Source: Candidatus Bathyarchaeota archaeon
GTDB taxonomy: Archaea > Thermoproteota > Bathyarchaeia > Bathyarchaeales > Bathycorpusculaceae
Assembly: GCA_003141855.1 (NCBI GenBank)
Contig: PLNS01000016.1
Span: 1 to 32,963, forward strand
Length of the DNA: 32,963 nt
Direction of reading: 5' to 3'
The notes beneath the pieces are model-generated. The model was given only the letters and a program-made list of their open reading frames with translations, was not told the DNA's origin and ran no database searches. Position 1 is the first letter of the stretch. Every line of letters starts with the position of its first letter. A program made the position numbers and the translations under genes. This document shows, piece by piece, positions 15,032-23,830 of this stretch.

Positions 15032-15240
15032 GAATTTCAATATTCCTTTTTTTAACTGCTATACTTTTTGTAATACTTGGTTTAATTCCAATGTTCTATG
15101 TAATCACATTGCCCCTAAACTCTAACACAGCACATACTCAACGGATATTTGATTTCGGGCAAGACCTATGCTTTATTGGAATTACTATCATCTTTATCTG
15201 GATAGCAACGAGGATTATCGAAGAATCGCATAAGCATTGA
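15028..15240 (+). CDS. Small two-helix membrane protein, unknown function
   Basis: 70 aa with helices at about 3-27 (ISIFLFLTAILFVILGLIPM) and 46-62 (LCFIGITIIFIWIATRI), a short polar loop and a basic tail. It starts at TTG 15028, preceded by AAGGGGG about 10 nt upstream, a strong ribosome binding site that supports translation. No family recognised. It ends one base before the convergent membrane protein gene. Confidence 0.55.
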   Translation: MRISIFLFLTAILFVILGLIPMFYVITLPLNSNTAHTQRIFDFGQDLCFIGITIIFIWIATRIIEESHKH

Positions 15241-15241
15241 G

Positions 15242-16102
15242 CTATTCTTCTTTATTTCGTCTTTTTCTTAACTCTTCAAAACAAAGCCCACCAAAGCTAA
15301 ACCCAAAAACAATCGTTAAAATTGTCCCTGTAGTTGATAATATATTACCTGTGGCTATTTTTTCGTTTGCGCTGGCAAAAACATTATTCACAGGGTAACC
15401 TTCAGAGTTCTTTAACTCACCCAAGCAATCGGTGCTTGGATATTTAAACAAAGTTGAAGAATGGATTGTGGCATAGTCATCATGTGTAACTCCTAATTTT
15501 GTTCCATTCAATCCAAAATAATAAGGTATTCCTTGCGCAAGTAGAGTAAACCCAATTTCAATTTTGTTTTGCTGACCCATTAAGACTTGAAGCACAGGTA
15601 AATCATTTTCGTCTTTTAACTCGAAGGCATATGAATTATAGTTTCTATCCCAAATTGAAGGATTATATTCAGAATTAGCACTCCACCAATCATTATCCCT
15701 TATCTTGCCAATTATCTGACCATTACTATCAGTAATCGTAGCGTTAACGTGAATTATATTATTCTCAAAAGTGATTTGAATCGGTAACGTTACATTCTCT
15801 ATATGAATAACCTTATCCACTAAATCTATTCCAGAGGATAATTCTTGAGCAGTAAATCCATATGTTATTGTTCCCACAGAAACATCGAAAGGTTTTGATA
15901 AATCGATAGAAAATGCAGGTGTAAGAGTGCCCCTATAGGTTGATGATATTTGCTCTTTTTCTTTTTGCCCTTCTGGAACTAAGATGTTATTGCCCCAAGT
16001 GATTAGTCCTGCCCCAAGTACCGTTATAAAAATTAGAATTGCGCCTATTATTATCAAAAACTTGTCGTGTTTGTGTTTTTTTATTTGTTTTTTCTTTGGC
16101 AT
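15242..16102 (-). CDS. Bitopic membrane protein with a large extracytoplasmic domain, unknown function
   Basis: 286 aa. A highly basic N-terminus (KKKQIKKHKHDK) precedes a first transmembrane helix (about 14-37) and a second lies at about 255-277, with a basic end. Between them is a domain of some 210 residues rich in beta-type sequence, with several N-x-S/T sites, two tryptophans in DNDWWSANSEYNPSIWDRNY and AFELKDENDLPVLQV. No family recognised. Positive residues at both ends place the termini inside and the domain outside. GC is lower than the ribosomal genes, consistent with an inserted segment. Confidence 0.6.
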   Translation of the reverse strand: MPKKKQIKKHKHDKFLIIIGAILIFITVLGAGLITWGNNILVPEGQKEKEQISSTYRGTLTPAFSIDLSKPFDVSVGTITYGFTAQELSSGIDLVDKVIHIENVTLPIQITFENNIIHVNATITDSNGQIIGKIRDNDWWSANSEYNPSIWDRNYNSYAFELKDENDLPVLQVLMGQQNKIEIGFTLLAQGIPYYFGLNGTKLGVTHDDYATIHSSTLFKYPSTDCLGELKNSEGYPVNNVFASANEKIATGNILSTTGTILTIVFGFSFGGLCFEELRKRRNKEE

Positions 16103-16385
16103 TGGCTACTGTTTTTGATTAAGAGAACTTATAACTTGTGGTTGTTAGCGTTTTTAGTTGCATTTTGTATCAGTGTTTTCCATTTGTTTTGTCCTTCAAT
16201 GGTTATTCCGCATGCTTCGCTTGGAGTTTTGCCGTCTAAGCTTTCATGTGGTCAATCAAAGGAAACAATTGTTGTTGCTTTGCCCTGTGATCTCCTTTGT
16301 GGTGGTGCCCTGAAATTTTTAGTCCGTGTCAGAAATGTTTAACAATGATGGTCATAGGTCAATGGTTTGGGAAGGGAGAAATTAG

Positions 16386-17015
16386 TTGAGGGGGCATATA
16401 GCCTTATGGATAATGCTCATTGTGGGCGTTATTCTGCTATTCTACAGTGTTGGCGTTGGGGTTATGATTGGTTCTGAATGGTTTGGAAGCCACGCTTCTT
16501 TTCCATGGCACATGAACAATTACATCGTCATAGAAGCCAGGTACGCTTACAGCTACTTCGGGTTGGCTACGCTGGCAATCGGCGGCTTAGCAACGGGACT
16601 GGCAATGTCAGCATTTTTTGCCTTCGCAAAATCAAGGAAGCACAGGCTTGTTTTAGCCTGCAGTTTTTTTGTAGCCATAGTTCTAACCGGTTTAGGATTT
16701 AACACACTCGATTTCATGCTTGGGTCCTTTTACTGGACTAACATGAATTATCCGCCACCAGTGCATGTTGCGGTTTTGGGTTCTGTGGATGTGTGGAATT
16801 TCTATTTCTTCTTCTTCGTTGCACCCTTGTGGTTTGGAGGATTCATAATGGGTTTGGCAGCATCATACTACGCCTTCAGTTACCGACCCAAACATTCAGC
16901 CGCAGCCTACCTTGTAAAGAAAAACCTTGCAGGATTACTAAGCCAAACTGCACAAGCCAAAGAATACGTTGCCGAATCAACAGTGCTCTCTAGAAACCGC
17001 AAAATAATCAAATAA
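16386..17015 (+). CDS. Four-helix membrane protein, unknown function
   Basis: 209 aa with four hydrophobic segments (about 6-28, 57-80, 88-110 and 133-165) and a basic cytosolic C-terminus. An extracytoplasmic stretch carries HASFPWHMNNYIVIEARY and a second NMNYPPPVHV. No recognised domain. TTG at 16386 is the best placed start; the in-frame ATG at 16413 is the alternative and would shorten the first helix. It converges on the ribosomal operon with a 98-bp gap. Confidence 0.55.
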   Translation: MRGHIALWIMLIVGVILLFYSVGVGVMIGSEWFGSHASFPWHMNNYIVIEARYAYSYFGLATLAIGGLATGLAMSAFFAFAKSRKHRLVLACSFFVAIVLTGLGFNTLDFMLGSFYWTNMNYPPPVHVAVLGSVDVWNFYFFFFVAPLWFGGFIMGLAASYYAFSYRPKHSAAAYLVKKNLAGLLSQTAQAKEYVAESTVLSRNRKIIK

Positions 17016-17064
17016 TCTTTTGAAAACACGAACTAGCATTCTTTAACGAAATAACTAGTCTAAA

Positions 17065-17100
17065 CCAATTAAAAAGTTAAATAAAACAAAAAATGATGGA
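17065..17100 (-). terminator. T-rich terminator after uL30
   Basis: On the minus strand, just past the uL30 stop, there are runs of T (CATTTTTTGTTTTATTTAAC then CTTTTTAATT). Archaeal RNA polymerase terminates at such runs. It suggests that the uL22-uL30 transcript ends here and does not continue to uL15. Confidence 0.5.
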
Positions 17101-17113
17101 AAAACGCTGGTTT

Positions 17114-17602
17114 TTAGACCATGCGTTGTACTAGTTTGTTTATTGCTTCTCCGCGGTAGCCTGCTTCGCCGCCTGCATTGTAGCCTTTTTTGGTTTTGCC
17201 CTTGTAGCCTTTGCTTGGTGGATGCAAGCGGAAGCGTGCTTGTACGCCTGGCAATTTACTGAATTGCACTTTGCAGCTAATTATGGCTTCTGCGAGGTCA
17301 TCGATGGATTTGTAGCCTATTTTCTGGACGAATTCTTCGGTTAGTTTTTTGTCGCCTTCTAAGCGTGCCCGTTTCTGCAGCATCATAACTACGGTTTCTT
17401 TTGTGGGTTCGCCATAAGTGACGTAGCTGTTTATGCGTTGCAGCATGCCCTTGTAAGAGGGGCGGTTGTCGATGATGACTGCGTGGTTGGTGTGGCCTAA
17501 ATATAGTAAGTCAAGGGTTTCTCTGGCTTCACGCTGTGCACTAACTGTTCCTCGAACTTTAACTACGACAAGAGGCTTGCATTCTACTGTTTTCTGCGCC
17601 AT
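17114..17602 (-). CDS. rpl30: Large ribosomal subunit protein uL30
   Basis: 162 aa, the long archaeal/eukaryotic form. LVVVKVRGTVSAQREARETLDLL is the ferredoxin-like uL30 core, followed by HTNHAVIIDNRPSYKGMLQRINSYVTYGE, and a C-terminal extension with FRLHPPSKGYKGKTKKGY. It contacts 5S and 23S rRNA. It follows uS5 by 1 bp and is the last gene of this operon, followed by a T-rich stretch. Confidence 0.95.
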   Translation of the reverse strand: MAQKTVECKPLVVVKVRGTVSAQREARETLDLLYLGHTNHAVIIDNRPSYKGMLQRINSYVTYGEPTKETVVMMLQKRARLEGDKKLTEEFVQKIGYKSIDDLAEAIISCKVQFSKLPGVQARFRLHPPSKGYKGKTKKGYNAGGEAGYRGEAINKLVQRMV

Positions 17603-17603
17603 T

Positions 17604-18251
17604 TTACTTCACCCAGTCCACTGTGGTGATTAAATTATAAGTCTTCCGCAGTCCATCAAAGATTGCGTATGCATAAGAGGGCACTGTCCTTGTTGAACCG
17701 AAGCTTCGCATCCAAAGGTCCTTCACGCCAGCTAAGCCTAAGATGACTTTGGCGACTTCGCTTGAAACTAAGCCTAAGCCTCTGGGACCTGGAACGATGA
17801 TTACTCGGACGCCGCCGCATTTGCCTTCTACTTCGAATGGTACTGAATGTGGTTTACCGCATCCGCATTCCCAACTTCCGCATCCGCGTTTAACGGGGAT
17901 GATGTTTAGGCGGGCGTTTACGGCTGCTTTTTCGATGGCGTTTCTTACTTGGCTGGCTTTTCCGCTGCCTAAGCCGATGTAGCCGTCTCGGTTGCCGACT
18001 GCAACGATGGCTTTGAAGCGTGATTTTTCGCCTGCGTCAGTTTGTTTCTGTACTAGGTTAACGTTTATGACTTCTTCTTGCAGGTCAGGAATCAAGGAGT
18101 CGACTATTTGGGATTCAGATATTTTTATGCCGCTTAGGAATACGTCTTCGATGCTGGTTATTTTGCCTGCCTGAATCATCTTGCCCAACCTGGTTTTTGG
18201 AATCCAGGCTTCTAAGTTAACTGTGCGTTTTTCTCTTGGGTTTCTACTCAT
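17604..18251 (-). CDS. rps5: Small ribosomal subunit protein uS5
   Basis: 215 aa. The N-terminal S5 double-stranded-RNA-binding domain has [23 protein letters not shown], and the C-terminal half has [21 protein letters not shown] (archaeal cysteine-rich insertion) and [21 protein letters not shown]. Functions in decoding fidelity and mRNA entry. The start overlaps the uL18 stop by 4 nt (ATGA). Confidence 0.96.
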   Translation of the reverse strand: MSRNPREKRTVNLEAWIPKTRLGKMIQAGKITSIEDVFLSGIKISESQIVDSLIPDLQEEVINVNLVQKQTDAGEKSRFKAIVAVGNRDGYIGLGSGKASQVRNAIEKAAVNARLNIIPVKRGCGSWECGCGKPHSVPFEVEGKCGGVRVIIVPGPRGLGLVSSEVAKVILGLAGVKDLWMRSFGSTRTVPSYAYAIFDGLRKTYNLITTVDWVK

Positions 18252-19153
18252 GCTTTCTTTCCACCTTTCTTAGCGACCTTTTCTTTTGGCTCCTTTTCTT
18301 TAGGTGCTTTGGGTTCAGCTTCTGTTGCGGCCTCGGGAACTTTTTCTTTCACTGCTTTTTCTTTTGGTGCTGTTTCTTTGGGAGCGGCTTTTTCCTTTGG
18401 CACCTTCGCTTTAGGGGCTTTCTCTTTGGGTGCTTTGGCTGCAACTTTTTCTTTAACAGGTGTTACTTCTACTGGTTTTTCTTCTTTAACCTTAGCCGGA
18501 GCCTTTTCTTTTGCGGCAACTTTCGGTGCAGCAACCTCTTCAGCAACTTCTTCGGGTAATTTTTCGCCCTTAGATACAGCTATGATATTAGCTTTAACTT
18601 TAGTGAAGTGCTCAGCGATTTTTTCTGGAGCAACACCTTGCGCGGTGTACTGTGAGAATTTGGCTGTGTATTCCTCTGAGCCTGTGCCTAAACTTTTAGC
18701 GTACTTGGCAATATGTTCGCCTTTCATGCGTTCTTTAACGATTTTTTCTTCACTATGAGGAACCGCCACGCCAGCATCCACGACTCCGCTTAAGACAGCG
18801 AAAATTTTTGAGCCTTTAGTGGGAGAAACCAAGCCGATGTCTAGGATTGCTTCTTTGATGCCTGCTGCTTTCGCCTTTAAACCGCATAGTAAGCCTGTTA
18901 GGTAGGCGGCTGGTATGTTGCCTGTGGGAGCTTTCCAACGGTAGGTCTTTATGAGTTCTCGGCTGTTGGCTGCTGCTAAAACCAAATCACCATGGGGCTT
19001 AGCGATTATTATTTGAACTTCAACATTCTTGAGGGATGCCCTTGTGACAAGTCGTGGCTTTCTGGAAGTAACCAGAGCCTTACGTGCTTGGTAATCAGTT
19101 TTTCCTTCGCGTCTGCGTCTTAATTTTACTCGGTAACTGCTATTTTTTGCCAT
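18248..19153 (-). CDS. rpl18: Large ribosomal subunit protein uL18 with long Lys/Glu/Ala/Pro tail
   Basis: 301 aa; archaeal uL18 is usually about 190-200. Residues 1-195 are the normal 5S-rRNA-binding protein ([51 protein letters not shown]). From about residue 200 onward there is a low-complexity tail of repeated KEKAP / PKEKA / APKE units, ending KKGGKKA. Part of the tail ([15 protein letters not shown]) recurs in the uL24 tail, including a 37-bp identical DNA stretch (18454-18490). Such tails may bind RNA or neighbours; function unknown. Confidence 0.95.
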   Translation of the reverse strand: MAKNSSYRVKLRRRREGKTDYQARKALVTSRKPRLVTRASLKNVEVQIIIAKPHGDLVLAAANSRELIKTYRWKAPTGNIPAAYLTGLLCGLKAKAAGIKEAILDIGLVSPTKGSKIFAVLSGVVDAGVAVPHSEEKIVKERMKGEHIAKYAKSLGTGSEEYTAKFSQYTAQGVAPEKIAEHFTKVKANIIAVSKGEKLPEEVAEEVAAPKVAAKEKAPAKVKEEKPVEVTPVKEKVAAKAPKEKAPKAKVPKEKAAPKETAPKEKAVKEKVPEAATEAEPKAPKEKEPKEKVAKKGGKKA

Positions 19154-19609
19154 CTAACGTTTCCTCCATAAATCATGAGCTTTCAAATTGCGCTCTAAAT
19201 CTGCAATAGACTCAAACCTGCCGCTGCCTGCCATCCTGTAGTATTGGGTGTAGGTGGTTTCAGCTATGACTTTTCTTGCTTTCAACTCGCGGAGCTTGCG
19301 TCGTAGAGAACGGATTTTTATCATCCAAGCTTCTTTCTGGGTAACCTTTGCGTGGGCTGCACCTTTTATGCTTCCGGGACCACTGCGTCTGCCCTTGAGT
19401 TTTTTGGCTCGGATAACCTTTGCTCGGGACCTGCTTACGCCTTGTTCAGGCTTTGAAACGATGATTTTCTCGTGAATCAGCTTTCGGACTTCTTCACGTG
19501 TAATCGCGCTTTCAACATCATCCATGCGCTCAGGATTAATCCAAACACGGTTTTTCCCAATCTTTAAGATTCGAGCAGCTAAACGTCTTTGTCCAGCTAA
19601 GTCAGTCAT
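19154..19609 (-). CDS. rpl19e: Large ribosomal subunit protein eL19
   Basis: 151 aa, an archaeal/eukaryotic-only family. TDLAGQRRLAARILKIGKNR and VWINPERMDDVESAITREEV are followed by the basic RAKVIRAKKLKGRRSGPGSIKG linker and a long C-terminal helix (KIRSLRRKLRELKARKVI). It forms an intersubunit bridge. The length is normal. It overlaps the eL32 stop by 4 nt and abuts uL18. Confidence 0.96.
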   Translation of the reverse strand: MTDLAGQRRLAARILKIGKNRVWINPERMDDVESAITREEVRKLIHEKIIVSKPEQGVSRSRAKVIRAKKLKGRRSGPGSIKGAAHAKVTQKEAWMIKIRSLRRKLRELKARKVIAETTYTQYYRMAGSGRFESIADLERNLKAHDLWRKR

Positions 19610-20166
19610 TGTTTCTTGTCTCCCTTCTTTGGTTTAGGTTTGGTTTGTTTGGGTGCTTTCTTTTTGGTTTCTTTCTTCGGCTTCTTCTCTGCTTTCTCGA
19701 CTTTCTGCTCTTCCGCCGCTACTTCTGGCGCTTCGCCCTCAGCTTCCTCGGTTTTCTTTTGAGTTTCTTTTGAAACTTTGAGGTTTAAGATTTTGATGCT
19801 AAGGTTCTTGGCTTCTGCAATGATTAGGGCGCGTTTTCGTTTGCCGACGGTGTGAGAGATGCGTGCAGCTTGAGTGTTAGGGTCGATGAGGGATAAGCCT
19901 TGTACGTTGAAAACCATGACTTCGCGGTATCCTGATGGGTGTAGGAATCGGGCAATTTTCGGTCCCTTGTAACCCATGCTGGGTCCTGATGGCCAACCCT
20001 TGATTTTTCGGCGGATCTTGTTGTCTAATCCGCGGGGTTTGCGCCAGCTTAGGCTGAATCGTGAGTAGCGCCAGCTCTCTGACCTTATGAAGCTAGGTTT
20101 TTTGTTTCTGGCGCGCGCTCTAAGTTTAAGTGCTTCGCGTGATAGGGAGGGTTTCTTTTCGGTCAT
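19606..20166 (-). CDS. rpl32e: Large ribosomal subunit protein eL32 with charged C-terminal tail
   Basis: 186 aa versus about 130 in many archaea. The core has PSFIRSESWRYSRFSLSWRKP, GLDNKIRRKIKGWPSGPSMGY and FLHPSGYREVMVFNVQGL (residues about 20-140). The last 50 residues are an acidic then lysine-rich tail (EEAEGEAPEVAAEEQKVEK, KKETKKKAPKQTK). It is one of several ribosomal proteins in the operon with such tails. Start overlaps the uL6 stop. Confidence 0.95.
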   Translation of the reverse strand: MTEKKPSLSREALKLRARARNKKPSFIRSESWRYSRFSLSWRKPRGLDNKIRRKIKGWPSGPSMGYKGPKIARFLHPSGYREVMVFNVQGLSLIDPNTQAARISHTVGKRKRALIIAEAKNLSIKILNLKVSKETQKKTEEAEGEAPEVAAEEQKVEKAEKKPKKETKKKAPKQTKPKPKKGDKKQ

Positions 20167-20711
20167 TATGCCATTCCTTCGTTTCTTTCATAAACGTATA
20201 TGCCGTCAAGGAAAACACGGGGGTCCTTATTTCGGACGCGTGTAGACTGTTCAATGTTGGCGGCGGTTTGGCTGACTTCTTCCAAGTTTGCGCCTTCAAC
20301 AACGATGTCTTCAGGTTCAATTTTCACTTTGACGCTGCCGATTATTTTTATTTTGCGTGGTCTGCGTTCGCCTGTAAAGTTTTCAATCAAGACTGATTTG
20401 TCTTGGAGTTTTACTGAGATTGGGAAGTGGGAGAAGACGATTTTGAGTTTGTATTGGTAGCCTTTTGTTACGCCAGTAATCATGTTTTGAATGTGCGAGT
20501 AGATTGTGCCTACGAGAGCAGCTTCCTTTTTGCGGGGCCACTTTGCTGAGATGCGGACGTTTTTGCCTTCGCCTTCTATTGCGATGGGAGCAAACGAGAA
20601 GTCGCGTGATAATGATCCTTTGGCGCCTTTAACGCTGATTTTTTTGCCGTCTAGACTTAGGTTTACGTCGTCTGGAACTTGGATGGTTTTAGATATTTCT
20701 GGAAGCCGCAT
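20166..20711 (-). CDS. rpl6: Large ribosomal subunit protein uL6
   Basis: 181 aa, normal archaeal length. Two uL6 repeats: the N-terminal IQVPDDVNLSLDGKKISVKG and KGSLSRDFSFAPIAIEGEGK, and the C-terminal YQYKLKIVFSHFPISVKLQD, with NKDPRVFLDGIYVYERNE at the end. It binds the sarcin-ricin loop region and supports GTPase factor function. It follows uS8 with a 13-bp gap. Confidence 0.96.
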   Translation of the reverse strand: MRLPEISKTIQVPDDVNLSLDGKKISVKGAKGSLSRDFSFAPIAIEGEGKNVRISAKWPRKKEAALVGTIYSHIQNMITGVTKGYQYKLKIVFSHFPISVKLQDKSVLIENFTGERRPRKIKIIGSVKVKIEPEDIVVEGANLEEVSQTAANIEQSTRVRNKDPRVFLDGIYVYERNEGMA

Positions 20712-20724
20712 ATGTTACACTCCT

Positions 20725-21108
20725 TTAATATACGAAGGCTAAGAGCCTTCCTCCAAGGTTTTTTGCTTCAGCGTCTTTATGAGCTATAACGCCTTTGGAA
20801 GTTGAAACAACCATTAAGCCAACATCTCTGGACGGCAGGAACTTCTTTTCCCAATCTTCAAATTCGCCGACTTTTACTGCAAATCTTGGTTTGACTGGAC
20901 CGCACTTGTTTATTCTGCCCAGTAGTTGAACCTTGAATTTTCCTTGGCGTCCATCGTCGATGAATTCGAATTCTCCGATGTAACCGTTAAGTTGCATAAT
21001 GCGCAGGACGCGTCCCAAAAGTTTAGAGGCAGGGCTAATTATGCATTCGCGTTTGTTGCGTGTTTCATTGTTTTTGATGGTTATCAAACCATTTGTTAAA
21101 GTGTCCAT
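20725..21108 (-). CDS. rps8: Small ribosomal subunit protein uS8
   Basis: 127 aa. DTLTNGLITIKNNETRNKRE is the typical archaeal N-terminus, and SRDVGLMVVSTSKGVIAHKDA is the conserved C-terminal rRNA-binding block. It binds helix 21 of 16S rRNA early in assembly. In bacteria and archaea it can autoregulate the spc operon, but I cannot point to a site. It lies 16 bp after uS14. Confidence 0.96.
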   Translation of the reverse strand: MDTLTNGLITIKNNETRNKRECIISPASKLLGRVLRIMQLNGYIGEFEFIDDGRQGKFKVQLLGRINKCGPVKPRFAVKVGEFEDWEKKFLPSRDVGLMVVSTSKGVIAHKDAEAKNLGGRLLAFVY

Positions 21109-21124
21109 TGTTTTTCTTTAGCTC

Positions 21125-21289
21125 CTACTCATATTTTTTGAACCCTAATTTTGGGGCTGCTTCTCTAAAACAGCATCTACACAGATATAAATTGTAACGT
21201 CGGATGACTGGTCCATACCCGCCACATCTAACACATGGACGTGAACCTTTGCCGTATTTTCGTACTTTCTTAACTTGCTCTTTTCCCAT
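21125..21289 (-). CDS. rps14: Small ribosomal subunit protein uS14, zinc-binding type
   Basis: 54 aa from ATG 21289 to TAG 21125-21127: [20 protein letters not shown] then [21 protein letters not shown] zinc site is formed by C19, C22, C37 and C40. It is the normal short archaeal form, placed between uL5 and uS8 as expected. It binds the 3' major (head) domain of 16S rRNA. Confidence 0.95.
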   Translation of the reverse strand: MGKEQVKKVRKYGKGSRPCVRCGGYGPVIRRYNLYLCRCCFREAAPKLGFKKYE

Positions 21290-21305
21290 ACATTCACGCT
21301 CTAGT

Positions 21306-21845
21306 TTAGACGATTTCGACTCCTAAGGTTTGTTTTATGAAGACAATTGATTCTTCAGGTGTTAACAGGTGCTTTGGACCAACTGGCTGGTTTCGTTTTC
21401 TTCGGATTTTGATTCTTTGTCCAGGGCGGTTCACGGAGACGCAGACATCCATTCCGAAGATGCCTATTTCAGGGTCGTATTTTACGCCTGGAATTTCAAT
21501 GTGCTCTTTAAGACCGAAGGCAAAGTTACCGCGTACATCGAAGGAAGACTTTGAAACCTTGTTATCCACCACAGGCAACACTTTTTTGAGGAAGTCAACG
21601 GCTTTTTGCTTTCGCAAAGTTACGACAACAGCGATTGATTCGCCCTCGCGTATGCCAAAGTCCCTGATAGTTTTTTTAGCTTTCCTCTTTACGGGTGTTT
21701 GACCGGTGATTTCTTTGAGGACTGTGTTGGCTTTTTCGAGTGGTTCGCCTGATTTTCCAACGTTTAGGTTTACAACGACTTTCTCGATTCGGGGCCTTAG
21801 CATTGGATGTTGTTCCCAATTTTTAATTAGTGCTTCTTCAGACAA
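21306..21845 (-). CDS. rpl5: Large ribosomal subunit protein uL5
   Basis: 179 aa. [20 protein letters not shown] and [26 protein letters not shown] match the uL5 core, with [20 protein letters not shown] and [20 protein letters not shown] later. It attaches the 5S RNP to the central protuberance. The start overlaps the eS4 3' end by 8 nt. Normal length. Confidence 0.96.
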   Translation of the reverse strand: MSEEALIKNWEQHPMLRPRIEKVVVNLNVGKSGEPLEKANTVLKEITGQTPVKRKAKKTIRDFGIREGESIAVVVTLRKQKAVDFLKKVLPVVDNKVSKSSFDVRGNFAFGLKEHIEIPGVKYDPEIGIFGMDVCVSVNRPGQRIKIRRKRNQPVGPKHLLTPEESIVFIKQTLGVEIV

Positions 21846-22602
21846 CTGCTGGTACCTCCAGTGATGTTATGAGTGGTTCGGTTTCTCCTATGGAGAAAAT
21901 GAAGTCTAAGATTGTTTGGTAGCGTTTGCCTTCTGAGTCTTCGATGACTACTAGGGCTTGGCGACGTTTTTTAGCTTCTGTTTTTTCGATTTCAACTATC
22001 TTGCCTTGTTTGCCGATGTTTTTTCCACCAGTAATTATTGCCAAGTTTCCTTCCTTAGTTTTCAAGCTTTGGACGACTTGTTTTTCTGGGTAGGTTACTT
22101 TTAGGATGTCGAATGTTTCGTAGGTTACTTCTTTGGGGTGTTTGGGGTCTGCGACTTTTATGAGCATGTTTGTGCCGTCGTGGAATGCGATTTGAACGCC
22201 GTTGTGGACGGTTGCTTTGTCTTCAACTCTAACCAGTTTGGTGCTGGATTGTTCTTTGCTGATTGGAGTTAAAACCAATCCTTTGTGTGATGGCATTATG
22301 CGGTAGTATTTGTCCGCGTCAGGCATTGAGATAACATCCATTAAGCCAACTGGGAAATCATCTTTTTTCCTGACTTTGCCGTCAACTAGAACTTTGCCTT
22401 GTGCGAGGATTAATTTGCCTTCTTTTCGTGTTTGTGCTACACCCAAGATGTCTCTTAGAACTAACGTTAAAGGTAGACACTTCTCTAGTGAATGTGTACC
22501 TGATGAGGGCTTTGCTACCCACGGTAATTCTTTTCTGTGAATTGGCCAGAATGCTGGAGCTGGCTTACGTTTCAGCCTTGCAGTTTTTCCTTTTTTACCC
22601 AA
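21838..22602 (-). CDS. rps4e: Small ribosomal subunit protein eS4
   Basis: 254 aa from TTG 22602: GKKGKTARLKRKPAPAFWPI is the normal archaeal/eukaryotic N-terminus. An S4 RNA-binding domain (PLTLVLRDILGVAQTRKEGK), central domain and KOW-type C-terminus (LAIITGGKNIGKQGKIVEIE) follow. The frame extends to ATG 22647, adding 15 residues, but AAGGAGGA lies 6 nt upstream of the TTG and the added residues overlap the end of uL24, so TTG is the better start. Confidence 0.9.
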   Translation of the reverse strand: MGKKGKTARLKRKPAPAFWPIHRKELPWVAKPSSGTHSLEKCLPLTLVLRDILGVAQTRKEGKLILAQGKVLVDGKVRKKDDFPVGLMDVISMPDADKYYRIMPSHKGLVLTPISKEQSSTKLVRVEDKATVHNGVQIAFHDGTNMLIKVADPKHPKEVTYETFDILKVTYPEKQVVQSLKTKEGNLAIITGGKNIGKQGKIVEIEKTEAKKRRQALVVIEDSEGKRYQTILDFIFSIGETEPLITSLEVPAVV

Positions 22603-22603
22603 T

Positions 22604-23377
22604 TTATTGTCCTCCTTGAGTTTTTTCAGAGGTTTTTGATTTTGCACGCGGTTTAGGCGTGGCTTCTTTTTCCTCTGTCTTTTTTGCGGCTGGAGCCTTC
22701 TTTGCCGCCGCCTTTGGCTTTGCTACTGCTTTTTTGGCAACAGGAGCTTTTTCTTCTTTTGCTGGAGCTTCTTGTTTCTTTGCTGGGGCAACTTTTTTAG
22801 CGGCAGGTTTCTTTGCTACTGCTTTCTTTGGTGCTGTTGCTTCTTCTTTTGTCATCTCTGGTGCTTGTTCTTTTGCAACTTCAGGCGCCACTTTTTCTAT
22901 AACAGGTGTTACTTCTACTGGTTTTTCTTCTTTAACTTCTTCAACCTTAGCTGGAGCCTTTTCGACTTTCTTCGCGGGCTTAGCTTTTGGTTTTTCTGGC
23001 TTTGCTGTTCCCTTCTTTCGTTCAAGGATATCTTTTCGCCATTTATCGTCAAGGTTGAGGTTTCGTATCTCAACTTTGGATGGATGAATAGGGATGAAGA
23101 TGTTTGTTCCATCGACTTTTTCGCGTGTTAATCCTTCAACGTAAATGCGGTATGCTTTTAGGTCAACGCGTGAAACTTTGCCTTCAAAGCCCTTGTTATC
23201 TCCGCGTTTAATGAGAATTGTGTCGCCTCTTCTTACTGGAAGAGTCTTTGCGCCTCTTGAAGCAGTTAGCTCATGGGATAGTGGTGCTGACATGAGCTTG
23301 TGGCGTATGTGAGCGGGAGCGTTAAAGAGTCTTTTTCTTTGTTTACCAGGGTTCTTTACTCGTTTTGTATCTTGCAT
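22604..23377 (-). CDS. rpl24: Large ribosomal subunit protein uL24 with very long Lys/Ala/Glu/Pro tail
   Basis: 257 aa from ATG 23377 (a longer frame to 23428 runs into uL14 and is unlikely). The core is about 125 residues: RKRLFNAPAHIRHKLMSAPL and the KOW segment RRGDTILIKRGDNKGFEGKV, typical archaeal uL24. The remaining 125-130 residues are low complexity (repeats such as KKAVAKKPAAKK, EEKAPVAKKAV, KKAPAAKKTEEKE). [15 protein letters not shown] matches the uL18 tail, with 37 identical bases at 22900-22936. The core initiates 50S assembly near the tunnel exit; the tail's role is unknown. Confidence 0.93.
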   Translation of the reverse strand: MQDTKRVKNPGKQRKRLFNAPAHIRHKLMSAPLSHELTASRGAKTLPVRRGDTILIKRGDNKGFEGKVSRVDLKAYRIYVEGLTREKVDGTNIFIPIHPSKVEIRNLNLDDKWRKDILERKKGTAKPEKPKAKPAKKVEKAPAKVEEVKEEKPVEVTPVIEKVAPEVAKEQAPEMTKEEATAPKKAVAKKPAAKKVAPAKKQEAPAKEEKAPVAKKAVAKPKAAAKKAPAAKKTEEKEATPKPRAKSKTSEKTQGGQ

Positions 23378-23388
23378 TATCTTTACAC

Positions 23389-23829
23389 CTACACTATTAT
23401 GCTGGAGGCACTTGCGATTCTTGGCCATCTCTCGGCTGCCTCTCTTGCTACTGGACCGCGTATTTCTGAACCCTTCATTTCGCCGTCAGGAGTGATGATC
23501 ACTGCGGCGTTATCTTCAAATTGAACCCAAACACCGTCAACGCGTCTGAAGGTTTTTCTTTGGCGGACGATTACGGCTTGGAAAATCTTTTTGCGCATGT
23601 CGGGCGATCCTTGACGTACAGAAACTGTTACTTTGTCGCCGACAGTTGCTGATGGGTAACGTCTTAGTCTTCCTTTATAACCCATAGCTTGAATCAAGCG
23701 CAATACTCGTGCGCCTGTGTTATCGGTACATCGCAGTTCGGAACCTGCTAAGAGTCCACGGCTGATTTTTTGTCCGTGTGAAAGCATTCCTTTTGCTACG
23801 AGGGCTCTCTGTTTCGCTTTAGCCGCCAT
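23389..23829 (-). CDS. rpl14: Large ribosomal subunit protein uL14
   Basis: 146 aa. GSELRCTDNTGARVLRLIQA, RLRRYPSATVGDKVTVSVRQ and AVIVRQRKTFRRVDGVWVQF are characteristic; ending EIRGPVAREAAERWPRIASA. It has an archaeal N-terminal extension of about 20 residues. It forms an intersubunit bridge with 16S rRNA. Begins 1 bp after uS17. Confidence 0.96.
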   Translation of the reverse strand: MAAKAKQRALVAKGMLSHGQKISRGLLAGSELRCTDNTGARVLRLIQAMGYKGRLRRYPSATVGDKVTVSVRQGSPDMRKKIFQAVIVRQRKTFRRVDGVWVQFEDNAAVIITPDGEMKGSEIRGPVAREAAERWPRIASASSIIV

Positions 23830-23830
23830 T

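Noticed and set aside
18236-18758. Long plus-strand frames opposite the uL18 tail, and similar ones at 22659-23131 opposite uL24
   Set aside because: They are antisense to Lys/Glu/Ala-rich coding sequence, giving artificial Phe/Ser/Ala/Gly-rich translations; the minus-strand genes are certain.
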